From Bacteroidota bacterium (GTDB taxonomy: Bacteria > Bacteroidota > Bacteroidia > AKYH767-A > 2013-40CM-41-45), in NCBI GenBank assembly GCA_016720655.1, contig JADKKE010000006.1, positions 62,001-126,000 on the forward strand: DNA of 64,000 bases, given 5' to 3'. The notes below the pieces were generated by a model. That model was not told the DNA's origin and searched no databases. It saw only the letters and a list, made by a program, of their open reading frames with translations. The translations under genes were made by a program, and so were the position numbers. Of the stretch, positions 20,188 to 29,827 are shown one piece after another. Each line of letters begins with the position of its first letter. The first letter of the stretch is position 1.

Positions 20188-21588
20188 GTGATGAACAATA
20201 TCAAGTCTTTGACTCGGAGTCTCAATAATAAATGGTTGAAATTATTTTTCGTTTCGCTCATTTTATCTCTCAGTCAATGTTCTGGTTACAAAAAGGAAAA
20301 AGACAGTACAGCAAGCGACAAACCTTCGATCGTTCCGGAAGATAGCTTTCGGGTGAATGCAGTGTATTCTTCACTACTTAGCCGTCAGGGTCAACAAGCT
20401 TATGCATTGTACCTTCCATCCCGATGGACAAAATCCATACACTTGCCAGTTTTCATTTTTTTTGATCCGCATGGTGATGGCTCTTTTGCAATTTCGAAGT
20501 ATCTGAATCTGGCAGAAAAGTTTGGCGTCATCCTGATGGGATCCAATGGGTCGAAGAATGGATTAAATTTTGATCACACCAATGCCATTGCAAATGAGCT
20601 GATCACAGAAGCTATCCTTCGATTCCAAGCCGATCAACAAAATATTTCGCTCGCCGGATTTAGTGGTGGAGCAAAAGCTGCATTGGCTGCCGCCTCGGTT
20701 CATCCTGAGATCTCTTCTGTGATTTACTGTGGAGCGGCCTTTCCTCCCGGTAGTTTTCAATCTCTTCCTCCTGCTCTTGGCTTTGCCGGAGTGAAGGATA
20801 TGAATTATACGGAAGTGCTCTCATTTGATGAATCCCTGAATTCCTTATCCGGAAGGCATGCTGTTCAGGAATGGAATGGCAAACACGAATGGCCGGACAG
20901 CACTGCATTTGAATTGTCTTTTCTTTGGTCTCAATTGATAGCAAATAAGGATTCTTCTCAAAGAAGAAATCTATTGCAACTGTATCTCTTAGTAAAAGCT
21001 AAAGACCTGAAATCACCTGATATTTTAGTGAGAGAAAAAACCTTGAAACAAATAATCAATTTTTATAAAAACGATTCTCTTCAGCAGCACTATGAAAAGC
21101 AATTGAATACCCTGCAACAGAAACCTGAATTGAAGGAAAGGGAGAAAAAAGAGAAACTGATTTTTACTGAAGAGAACAAATACAAACAAATGTATATCGA
21201 TGCTTTTGCTTCGGCACCGATCACGTGGTGGGAAAACGAAGTGAAACGGTTGTCTTTTTCCTCTGAAAATGCGAGTCAGCAAAGACTTCTTGCCTACATC
21301 TCCCTTGCTGCCTATTCATTTTCGAATAATGGATTAAAACAAGGAGATCTGATTGCTGCAGAAAAAGCTTTGGAAATTTATCGTATTGCCGATCCGAAAA
21401 ATTCCGAGCAGCCATTTCTTCAGGCCTGTTTATTTGCAAAAAGAAATGAACCGGAAAAAGCAATTAATGCTCTGAACAAAGCGATCAGTCTTGGTTTAAA
21501 CAACCGATCGAAAATTGAAACTGAATCTGCATTTGCATCGCTTCAATCCAGAAGTGATTTTCAGGAATTGTTGAACCGATTGAAATGA
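20188..21588 (+). CDS. Alpha/beta-hydrolase-like lipoprotein with TPR tail
   Basis: This 466-residue lipoprotein (lipobox LSLSQC, Cys31) has an alpha/beta-hydrolase-like domain at about residues 55-260. The strand HLPVFIFFDPHGDG and the nucleophile elbow GFSGGA (Ser near 159) are visible, and HEW near 232 could supply the His. The last 120 residues contain at least one TPR-like helix pair (EKALEIYRIADPKNSEQPFLQA, EKAINALNKAISLGL). An esterase or peptidase activity at the cell surface or periplasm is possible; the substrate is unknown. The tandem ATG ATG start lies 76 bp after MITE-like copy 1. Confidence 0.65.
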   Translation: MMNNIKSLTRSLNNKWLKLFFVSLILSLSQCSGYKKEKDSTASDKPSIVPEDSFRVNAVYSSLLSRQGQQAYALYLPSRWTKSIHLPVFIFFDPHGDGSFAISKYLNLAEKFGVILMGSNGSKNGLNFDHTNAIANELITEAILRFQADQQNISLAGFSGGAKAALAAASVHPEISSVIYCGAAFPPGSFQSLPPALGFAGVKDMNYTEVLSFDESLNSLSGRHAVQEWNGKHEWPDSTAFELSFLWSQLIANKDSSQRRNLLQLYLLVKAKDLKSPDILVREKTLKQIINFYKNDSLQQHYEKQLNTLQQKPELKEREKKEKLIFTEENKYKQMYIDAFASAPITWWENEVKRLSFSSENASQQRLLAYISLAAYSFSNNGLKQGDLIAAEKALEIYRIADPKNSEQPFLQACLFAKRNEPEKAINALNKAISLGLNNRSKIETESAFASLQSRSDFQELLNRLK

Positions 21589-21592
21589 AAAC

Positions 21593-22570
21593 CTAGTTTT
21601 TCTTATTCTTCGCAAGAGAATTTAGAATATTCTCTTCGATTCTACCCAATTGGTTGTTTGTATCCTGCTTGACAAAACTATCACCGATCAGTTTTTCATA
21701 CAATTCGATGTACCTGCGGGAGATCTGTTCCACCCATTCATCCTGCATTTCAGGAACTACTTGTCCTTCTTTCCCCTGAAAATTATTTTCGATTAACCAT
21801 TGTCTTACAAATTCCTTGGACAACTGTTTCTGTGGCTGGCCTTTTTGCTGGCGATCTTCATATCCTTCAGCATAAAAATAGCGTGACGAATCAGGAGTGT
21901 GAATTTCATCGATCAGGAAAATCTGATCGCCGGATTTCCCGAATTCGTATTTCGTATCGACGAGGATCAAGCCTCTTTTAGCTGCCAGTTCTGATCCACG
22001 CTGATAAACAGCCCGGGTATAATTTTCCAGTTGATCATATTCACCCGCAGAAACAATTCCCTGTTGAATGATCTGATCAGCGGAGATGTCCATGTCGTGA
22101 CCGAATGATGCTTTCGTTGTGGGTGTAATTATTGGTTTTGGAAATTTATCATTTTCCTTCATCCCATCCGGCATTCTCACACCGCACAAGACTCTGTTTC
22201 CATTGCTGTATTCTCTCCAGGCATGACCGGAGAGATATCCGCGGATCACCATTTCAACTTTGTACGGTGTACACATTCTTCCAATGGTGACATTGGGATC
22301 AGGAACATCAATTACCCAATTCGGCACAACATCTTTCGTTGCGTTAAGCATATATGCAGCGATCTCATTCAGCACCTGACCTTTAAAAGGAATAGCACGA
22401 GGCAAAACCACATCAAATGCAGAAATACGATCCGTTACAACCATCACGAGATAGGTCTCGTCGATCGTATACACATCTCTTACTTTGCCTTTGTAATAGG
22501 CCGTTTGCCCGGGAAATTTAAATTTCGTTTCCTGAATAGCGTCTGCCACGGAATTTACTGTTTTTGACAT
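21593..22570 (-). CDS. purC: Phosphoribosylaminoimidazole-succinocarboxamide synthase
   Basis: This 325-residue SAICAR synthetase joins aspartate to CAIR with ATP in de novo purine synthesis. Family motifs are clear: YKGKVRDVYTIDETYLVMV, TDRISAFDVVLP, VRGYLSGHAWREY-type (here VIRGYLSGHAWREYSNGN), and LVDTKYEFGKS with LIDEIHTPDSSRYF. The length is that of the long, eukaryote-like form. It lies 15 bp after the phoH stop in the same direction and is likely co-transcribed with it. Confidence 0.95.
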   Translation of the reverse strand: MSKTVNSVADAIQETKFKFPGQTAYYKGKVRDVYTIDETYLVMVVTDRISAFDVVLPRAIPFKGQVLNEIAAYMLNATKDVVPNWVIDVPDPNVTIGRMCTPYKVEMVIRGYLSGHAWREYSNGNRVLCGVRMPDGMKENDKFPKPIITPTTKASFGHDMDISADQIIQQGIVSAGEYDQLENYTRAVYQRGSELAAKRGLILVDTKYEFGKSGDQIFLIDEIHTPDSSRYFYAEGYEDRQQKGQPQKQLSKEFVRQWLIENNFQGKEGQVVPEMQDEWVEQISRRYIELYEKLIGDSFVKQDTNNQLGRIEENILNSLAKNKKN

Positions 22571-22585
22571 AGCAACAATCGAAGA

Positions 22586-23523
22586 TTATTTATTGTAAGC
22601 TTCAATAATTTCTTTCACGAGGCGGTGTCGGACTACATCCTGCGCATCGAGGTAAATGAAATCCATTCCTTTAATATTGGAGAGGATTTTAATTGCCTGA
22701 ATCAGTCCGGAAGGCTGGTTTCTCGGAAGATCTATTTGCGTAACATCACCGGTTACGATGAATTTCGCGGATGGCCCCATTCGGGTTAGAAACATTTTCA
22801 ACTGGCTTTCTGTTGCATTTTGTGCTTCGTCCAGAATTACAAAAGCATTGTCAAGGGTCCGGCCGCGCATAAAAGCCAAAGGAGCCACTTCAATGATTCC
22901 ATTTTCTACGTAATTTTTTACTTTTTCTCCCTGGATCATATCGTAGAGAGCATCATAGAGCGGACGCAGGTAGGGATCAATTTTCTCTTTCAGATCACCC
23001 GGAAGAAAACCCAGATTTTCACCTGCTTCTACTGCCGGACGAGTGAGGATTATTCGTTTGATCTCACGGTTCTTGAGAGCTCTCACTGCAAGTGCAACAG
23101 CAGTGTATGTTTTTCCTGTTCCGGCCGGTCCGATTGCGAAGACCACATCATTTTTCTCCGAACTCTCAACCAATTTTTTTGGTTCACAGTTCGTGCGCGC
23201 ACCATGATGCCATTCTGTCCGAATACAAGCACATCGGTAGGCGGAGCCGGCGGGCCGCCTTCTTTTCCATTCTTATCCGCAAGAAAATGTTCAACATTAT
23301 CCGGAGTAAGACTGCCGAACTTTTGATAATGCTGAATCAGACGGTTAATTTTTTCGCTGAAGAGGTGAATATTTTTTTCATCTCCAATCACTTTGATTTC
23401 GTTTCCACGGGCGACCAGTTTTAATTCCGGAAAATTTCTCCGGATTACTTCAAGGTTGCTATCGTTAACTCCGAAAAACTCAACGGGATTAAAGGTATCG
23501 ATCGGAATAATTACTTCACTCAA
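22586..23523 (-). CDS. PhoH family ATPase (frameshift in assembly)
   Basis: About 312 residues after correction. The N-terminal third has a KH-like region (FFGVNDSNLEVIRRNFPELK) and the C-terminal part is the P-loop NTPase: Walker A GPAGTGKT near residue 130 and Walker B FVILDEAQN. The YbeZ-like form of PhoH binds RNA and is linked to YbeY in rRNA maturation. The break is in a run of seven T at 23174-23180; one more T gives NQKKLVESSEKND on the minus strand. It is followed by purC and divergent from the SAM hydrolase gene. Confidence 0.87.
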
Positions 23524-23690
23524 TGTCGTTGGATTTAAGGTTAAACATAAATGAGATGTCCAGACAGGCTAATAACATTGACCTGTGAATAGACGAGTGA
23601 TATTGAGTTTCAATACTACCTAAATCTAATTACTTTTGGCTTCGCTGAAATTACAAGTTATCAACACAGCACGTTTGAGCTGAAGGCACG

Positions 23691-24503
23691 ATGGCATTAC
23701 TGACACTTACAACAGATTGGGGATTGAGGGATCATTATGTGGCCGCATTCAAGGGCGATTTAATCGGGCTGTGTCCGGAAGTACAATTCATTGATATCTC
23801 ACACGATGTCGAACATTTCAACATTTTGCAGGCATCTTTTATTTTGAGGAGTACATATTCCCGCTTTCCAAAAGGTACAATTCATTATATCGGTCTTAGC
23901 GGATCTGATCCAAATCAGAAGTCAGCGAATCCGGATTTCCTCATCGTGAATGCAGAGGGACATACTTTTATTGGTCAGGACAGCGGCATTTTTTCACTCC
24001 TGCTGGGCGAGAGTGCAATGGAAATAGTTCAGCTCGCCATGCCTGAAAACAGTTCGGCAAGTGAACAGTCTGACAAACTACTTGAGTCGATTGTAGCACT
24101 CATACGTGGAACTGAAGCAAATCAACTCGGAGAAATCAAAAGCACTGTTCATCAGAGTTACCTGGCACAACCGACAGTCGACAGTGACAGTATCCGGGGA
24201 ACCATATTATACATCGACACTTTTGGAAATGTGATCGTGAATGTTGAACGGATTTTGTTTGAGAGAGAGAGAAAAGACAGAGACTTCACTATTTTCCTTC
24301 GCAAATCGAAATATGATATTAATAAGATTAGTCATCATTACCACGACATAGAAATCGGAGAAATCGTGGCCTTGTTTAACAGGCAGGGATTTTTAGAAAT
24401 TGCAATCAACCATGATTCGGCGGCTCATTTGCTCGGATTAAAAATGATGGATCCAATAAGAATTGAATTTTATGATCGTAAGAATCGTACAAATGACGTT
24501 TGA
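23691..24503 (+). CDS. SAM hydrolase / SAM hydroxide adenosyltransferase (DUF62 family)
   Basis: This 270-residue protein of the fluorinase/chlorinase superfamily has the N-terminal Asp motif LTTDWGLRDHYVAAFKG, FIDISHDVEHFNI, and the C-terminal barrel motif GTILYIDTFGNVIVNV. Characterised bacterial and archaeal members split S-adenosylmethionine with water to adenosine and methionine. No halide-selective loop is evident, so the hydrolase role is preferred. The ABM gene overlaps its end by 32 bp. Confidence 0.88.
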   Translation: MALLTLTTDWGLRDHYVAAFKGDLIGLCPEVQFIDISHDVEHFNILQASFILRSTYSRFPKGTIHYIGLSGSDPNQKSANPDFLIVNAEGHTFIGQDSGIFSLLLGESAMEIVQLAMPENSSASEQSDKLLESIVALIRGTEANQLGEIKSTVHQSYLAQPTVDSDSIRGTILYIDTFGNVIVNVERILFERERKDRDFTIFLRKSKYDINKISHHYHDIEIGEIVALFNRQGFLEIAINHDSAAHLLGLKMMDPIRIEFYDRKNRTNDV

Positions 24504-24771
24504 CCCCTTAAAAACAGGCGATTTTTTAAACGTTTTTAATGGGGTTTGTGAACAAATCCGATCTTTTCCCGGATGCAGGCATTTGGAATTGTGGCATTCC
24601 ACAAATCCCGACAATATTTACCTCACTTATAGTATCTGGGATTCACAGAAATCCCTTGACCATTACCGCTTTTCGGAGCTTTTCAAAAGCACCTGGGCAC
24701 AGACAAAAGTGTTGTTTTCTGCGCCCCCAGTGGCTTTGAGCATGGAGAAAACCTGGCCAGCAAGTAGTTAA
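24472..24771 (+). CDS. Antibiotic biosynthesis monooxygenase (ABM) domain protein
   Basis: A 99-residue single ABM-fold protein. Hallmarks are the first strand IVRIVQMTF, FPGCRHLELWHS, and the second half YLTYSIWDSQKSLDHYRFSELF. Members are small dimeric oxygenases or haem-binding proteins, and many have no known substrate. ATG at 24472 is chosen because it begins at the conserved first strand; another ATG lies 9 bp upstream. The start overlaps the SAM hydrolase gene, which suggests translational coupling. Confidence 0.75.
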   Translation: MIVRIVQMTFDPLKTGDFLNVFNGVCEQIRSFPGCRHLELWHSTNPDNIYLTYSIWDSQKSLDHYRFSELFKSTWAQTKVLFSAPPVALSMEKTWPASS

Positions 24772-24995
24772 AATTCTTGTGTCCCTTGTTGGGAAAGGTT
24801 TTTATGGGTAATATTGTATATCCAAATGGATTTCAAAAAGCAGAATTCTTGATCTACCGTTATTTTCACAGGGAATTATCTCACGCTCGCCAATTAGAGG
24901 CAGTGCTTTACATAAGAATTTAAGATTATCACCTCCCCAGACCCTATTTTTACTAAATATTCACAAAGCAAAACAAACCCAACCCAATAACAACG

Positions 24996-27598
24996 ATGAT
25001 GAAAACAATCTACACAGCTTGCATTAACAGAGTCCTGCGATCAAAAATAGCTCTGTTGCTTCTGGTTGCCATGTTGTTCAGCGCGAAAGGATCATTCGCG
25101 AGTCACATGGCTGGAGCCGATCTGACGTATGAGTACATTGGCAATGGCCAATACCTTGTTACGTTTACTTTATACCGCGACTGTTTCGGTATTCCGGCAC
25201 CAACAACTGAATCACTTCAGTTGAGTTCGTCGACGTGTAACAACTTCTCACAGTTTTTTACACTTGATGCAGTACCAGGAACAGGACAGGAAATTACCTA
25301 CACCTGTGATGGTACACTTACAACATGTCAAGGTGGAACTGCTCCCGGTATTCAGGAGTGGCAATACCAAACCATCGTTACAGTTCCGGCACAATGTCCG
25401 GATTGGGTTTTCAGTGTTTCAGACTGCTGTCGTAACCAGGCCATCACCACAATTGCAAATGCAAGGGTGATAACCTGTATATCGAAGCTTACCTCAACAA
25501 CACTATTGTAGATAACAATTCACCTACTTTCTCGAACGTTCCTATCGCTTTCGAATGTATTGGTCAGGACAATTACTACAACCATGGTGTAATTGATGCC
25601 GACGGTGATTCACTTGTCTATTTCTTTATTCCTCCAAAAAACAATGCAAACGATCCACTCGTTTACAATCCGGGTTACTCGATTGCTAACCCTATCACAT
25701 CACTTCCTCCAGTAAGTATCAACCAGTCTACCGGTGATATCCTGATGCACCCTACTCAATCTGAGATTGGTGTAGTCGCAATTCTTGTTCAGGAATGGAG
25801 AAATGGTGTATTGATTGGTAGTGTGATGCGTGATATGCAGATCTACACTGTTCAGTGTAATAACACACTTCCTTCAGCAACAGGTATCAATGGAACAACA
25901 GATTTCAGTACAACTTCTTGTATTGGCGGTCAACTTTGCTTCGATGTAATCACTGCTGATGTGGATCCGAATGATACCCTTACAATGACCTGGAATCAGG
26001 CCATTCAAGGTGCTACATTTACGACTACTACAGGTCCTCGTCCGGTTGGTCACTTCTGCTGGACTCCAACGCCTGCAGATGCTCGTCCGCAGCCGTATAC
26101 ATTCACTGTTACTGTTCGTGACAATGCTTGTCCTTCCAACGGTGTTCAAACATATTCCTACTCTATCGTGGTATCGAATATGACTGTCAGCCTTACTTCT
26201 ACTCCTTCTGTCGCATGTAGTGGTGACCACAATGGTTCTGCAAGTGCACAGGCTACAGGAAATAATCCATTGAGTTATGTGTGGACTACTCCTACCGGTG
26301 AATTGTTCACTCCATCCATTTCTCACTTGTCTGCAGGAAATTATTCTGTTGATATCACAGATGCGAATGGTTGTGTTGGTACACAATATTTCACAATCAC
26401 TGAACCTGCTCCTATTGTTCTGAGTCTTACAAGCGTGGATGCCGGTTGTGGAAGTTTGTTTGGTGAAGCTACTGTTAGCCCAACAGGTGGAACAGGTGCT
26501 TACTCTTATCTTTGGAATGATGCCAATGCTCAAACAACTTCAACAGCTACTGGTCTTGGTACAGGAAACTATTCAGTAATGGTAACTGATGCGAACAACT
26601 GTCATGCTTCCGGTTCAGTCGATGTTAACGGCGGACTTCCGGTTACAGCTACCATCTCTTCCACTCCTGCTACTTGTCTTGCAACCGATGGTTCAGTAAC
26701 AGTAGTAGTATCCGGTGGTAGTGGAGACTTCACCTACTCATGGACACCGAATGTAAGTGCTGGTGCATCTGCAACAGGTCTTACTGCAGGGGTTTACGAT
26801 GTTGTTGTTACAGATAACATTACCGGTTGTGTTATTCCATTGAGTACAATTGTGAACAACACTTCAGGCATCACTGCTTCAATTTCGTCTTCTACTGATG
26901 CAACTTGTCAGAACAGCGAAGATGGAACAGCGTGTGTGGTTGGTTCAGGAGGTTTACTTCCTTACACCTATGCATGGATGCCAAATGGCGATACAACAAA
27001 TTGCGTTAGCAATCTTTCTCCTGGTACATACAGTGTAATGGTTACAGATTATACAGGTTGCAGTGCTTACGCTTCTGTTACAATTGGTTATGCAAATGCA
27101 GCACCGATTGTGGACCTTGGTCCTGATAGCGTAGCTTGTATCGGTACAACTGTTACTCTTGATGCAGGTGCTGGTTTCTCTTCCTACCTCTGGTCTGACA
27201 ATAGCACAAGCCAAACATTGGATGTCACTGCAGATGGAATCTACTCAGTACTGGTAACCAATGCAGCAGGTTGTGAAAACTTCGATGCGATCAATGTTAC
27301 ATTCATCAGCTGTCAGGGTCAGCGTCCGGTTAAACATCACACAAACCTTACTCAGGCTGTGTCTTTGTCTCCGAATCCAGCCCGTGATAATGTGATTCTC
27401 GCAATCGCTAAAATCAGAAATACAGATGTTACTGTAACGATCTCTGATATCCTTGGAAACAAGGTGATGATGACTACAGAAACTGCTGACTACAATTTCA
27501 ACAAGACAATTGATGTTCATACTTTACCTGCAGGAGTCTACATGGTAAAAGTTGAATATGCTGATCAGGTAAATACAATTCGCCTGGTTAAAGAATAA
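24996..27598 (+). CDS. Secreted SprB-repeat protein with T9SS sorting domain (frameshift in assembly)
   Basis: About 867 residues after correction. A signal peptide ends at FASHMAGADLTYEYIGNGQY, the first of a Cys-rich N-terminal domain found in many surface proteins of the phylum. A PVGHFCWTP domain follows near residues 310-390. Next come at least four SprB-like beta repeats, each ending in G(N/T)YSVxVTDxxGC. The C-terminus is a type A T9SS sorting domain (LSPNPARDNVILAI ... LPAGVYMVKVEY). It is probably exported and attached to the cell surface by T9SS. One G or A appears missing near 25465. An A/C-rich 224-bp leader with no other feature precedes it. Confidence 0.83.
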
Positions 27599-27612
27599 CA
27601 AATAGAATTTCA

Positions 27613-27650
27613 AAAAAGAGGCTGCTTGCAAAAGCAGCCTCTTTTTTTTT
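27613..27650 (+). terminator. Rho-independent terminator
   Basis: A perfect 10-bp stem GAGGCTGCTT/AAGCAGCCTC with a GCAA loop is followed by a run of nine or more T. It starts 15 bp after the SprB-repeat gene. Confidence 0.93.
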
Positions 27651-27856
27651 GTCCAATTTTTACTCTTTCGCTCATTTATATCTACCCTTGAAAACCATGG
27701 AAAAAGGCTAGAATAGTGTCTCTTTTTTACTTCAATTGAACCGCCATTCACATCAGATAATCAGCCATTTACTAACGAATATCAACCATAAACAGAAGAA
27801 TATTGATCCAGGCTTGTGCTAAGGCTATTTTGCTTTAGTTCATTCAAACCTGGCTC

Positions 27857-28852
27857 ATGAGAAGACATCCACAACCAAGACAAAGTACCACTCCGTATCC
27901 TATTGTTTTGATTTTAATGATTTTAGGGTTTATGCTCTTATTCAGGAATATAACCAAGGCTGAATCGAGTATGGTGCCCGCTAATTCAAACAGCGAGAAT
28001 CATCTCATAGTCACAGGTATTGACGGGACCAACGAATTTGTAACAAAGACATGTCCGGGCAGTGCTTTGTGCTTTGATGTATTCACTGATTTGATATCTG
28101 AAAATCAATCAATTACAATGACATGGGACGAGAGCATTCCCGGTGCATCTTTCACTATAGAGGGAAAAATAGCCCCTGTTGGTCATTTTTGCTGGACACC
28201 TGGCTTGTCTGATGCACGCCCTGAAGCCTATAATTTTACGGTAAGTACAAAGGATGATTCAAGCCCTTTAGAACCTGTAAAGAGCACTGTATACAGCGTT
28301 TATGTTAATAATCTGAACCTTTCAATTAGCACAAACCAAGTTAGTTGTTTTGGGAAGAATGATGGCATGGTAAGCGTTGAGGTTAATGGAGGTGAAAGCC
28401 CTTTTTCATACCAATGGACAAACTTTGAAGAAAACTCAGCCTCCTTGAACGGACTTTCCGGAGGATACTATTCAGTGACAGTGAATGACGATTTCGGATG
28501 CAGTGCAAGTGCTACTGCATTTATCAGCGAACCTCAGAAACTAGAAATACACACTTCCGTTACATCTTCAGCAAGCCAGGCAAATACGGGAACAGCTTTG
28601 GCGGTTCTTACGGGAGGTACTATGCCCTTTCATTATAACTGGTCTGAGGATGGTGGTATTGAAGCATTAGCATTGGGTCTGAAACCCGGATTGCACACAA
28701 TTTTTGTAGAGGATGCCAATGGTTGCCTCATTTCTTCTCAGGTGAAAGTGCCTGATGAAGGTCGGGATGTAGCAGTAAAATCAACATCTCCATCAGCCTG
28801 TGAGGATGGAAAAGAAATAGAACAAAATTATCGCCCTCTAATTGTTCAGTAA
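27857..28852 (+). CDS. Short SprB-repeat paralogue without sorting domain
   Basis: This 331-residue protein has an N-terminal hydrophobic anchor (PIVLILMILGFMLLF). It then repeats the middle of the preceding protein: the GTNEFVTKTCPGSALCFDV / PVGHFCWTPGLSDARPEAY domain, followed by two SprB-like repeats (GGYYSVTVNDDFGCSASA; GLHTIFVEDANGCLISS). It lacks both the Cys-rich N-terminal domain and the T9SS sorting domain of its neighbour, and stops about 40 residues after the last repeat. It looks like a diverged partial tandem duplicate. It may be functional, being open throughout, or a decaying copy. Confidence 0.72.
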   Translation: MRRHPQPRQSTTPYPIVLILMILGFMLLFRNITKAESSMVPANSNSENHLIVTGIDGTNEFVTKTCPGSALCFDVFTDLISENQSITMTWDESIPGASFTIEGKIAPVGHFCWTPGLSDARPEAYNFTVSTKDDSSPLEPVKSTVYSVYVNNLNLSISTNQVSCFGKNDGMVSVEVNGGESPFSYQWTNFEENSASLNGLSGGYYSVTVNDDFGCSASATAFISEPQKLEIHTSVTSSASQANTGTALAVLTGGTMPFHYNWSEDGGIEALALGLKPGLHTIFVEDANGCLISSQVKVPDEGRDVAVKSTSPSACEDGKEIEQNYRPLIVQ

Positions 28853-29042
28853 ATGAATGGCGTCAGCCGGAATCTTTTTTTATTTATCGACATTTTCAAG
28901 TATCCTGTCTTCCTTATATATCGACCGGGAAAGATTAATTTTTCATTTGGCACTTATTAAATTGCGAAAGGCTTGTTCAAATTTTCTGTTCAAAAGCTTG
29001 AGCTTGAAATTTGAAAACGCACCAGAATAGCTCAAAAAAAAC

Positions 29043-29050
29043 TACTTTTG
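29043..29050 (+). promoter_or_regulatory. -7 promoter box TACTTTTG upstream of gldF
   Basis: A TAnnTTTG match ends 17 bp before the gldF GTG start. No TTG is at the expected -33 distance. The rest of the 215-bp gap shows no feature. Confidence 0.45.
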
Positions 29051-29067
29051 AGGCCTAATAAATTCTT

Positions 29068-29802
29068 GTGTTCGCACTATTAAGAAAAGAAATCGACAGC
29101 TTCCTGAATTCACTCATTGGATATGTTGTCATCCTTGTATTTCTCCTGAGCATCGGTTTATTCCTGTGGATCTTTCCCGGCACAGAATTTAATTTATTGG
29201 AAAACGGTTATGCGAACCTGGATTCGCTCTTCATCCTGTCACCCTGGATGTTTTTGTTCCTCATCCCGGCCATTACGATGCGGATGTTTGCGGAAGAAAA
29301 TAAATCGGGGACTATCGAATTATTATTAACGCGGCCACTCAGTGATCTTCAGATTGTGCTTGCAAAATACGGAGCAGCAGTAATCCTGGTTTTGTTTTCG
29401 ATTGTCCCCACCTTCGTCTATTATATTTCCGTTTACAAATTTGCTTCTCCTTCCGGAAATATTGATACTGCAGGCATTTCAGGATCTTACATTGGATTGA
29501 TCTTTCTTTGCAGTGGTTTTGCTTCCATTGGAATCTTTACCTCTTCCCTCACCAATAATCAGATCATAGCTTTTATACTTTCCGTGTTGCTGTGTTTCTT
29601 CTTTTATTCCGGTTTTGACTTCATTTCTTCAATGATGAGTACCGGTCCTGTCGGAATTTTATTGAGTCAGTTTGGAATGTCCAACCACTATGCATCCTTG
29701 AGTCGTGGAGTGATCGACACACGCGATCTTGTTTATTTTCTTTCCCTCAGCTCCTTTTTTATCCTGCTTTCTAAATTCAATCTTGAAAAAAGAAAATGGT
29801 AG
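29068..29802 (+). CDS. gldF: Gliding-motility ABC transporter permease GldF
   Basis: A 244-residue ABC-2 type permease with six membrane segments and the conserved cytoplasmic motif PAITMRMFAEENKSGTIELL between the second and third. It begins with FALLRKEIDSFLNSLIGY, typical of GldF. With GldG (next gene, 25 bp on) and the ATPase GldA it forms an ABC transporter required for gliding in some flavobacteria. gldA is not in this window. The start codon is GTG. Confidence 0.93.
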   Translation: MFALLRKEIDSFLNSLIGYVVILVFLLSIGLFLWIFPGTEFNLLENGYANLDSLFILSPWMFLFLIPAITMRMFAEENKSGTIELLLTRPLSDLQIVLAKYGAAVILVLFSIVPTFVYYISVYKFASPSGNIDTAGISGSYIGLIFLCSGFASIGIFTSSLTNNQIIAFILSVLLCFFFYSGFDFISSMMSTGPVGILLSQFGMSNHYASLSRGVIDTRDLVYFLSLSSFFILLSKFNLEKRKW

Positions 29803-29827
29803 TTATCCATTTTAATTAATATAAACC

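Noticed and set aside
19982..20191. 69-codon plus-strand frame over MITE-like copy 1
   Set aside because: It lies largely inside the repeat and is not kept in copy 2.
24772..24995. Possible riboswitch or small RNA in the leader of the SprB-repeat gene
   Set aside because: No stable paired structure or known riboswitch core could be found by eye; it is simply A/T-rich with an A/C-rich end.
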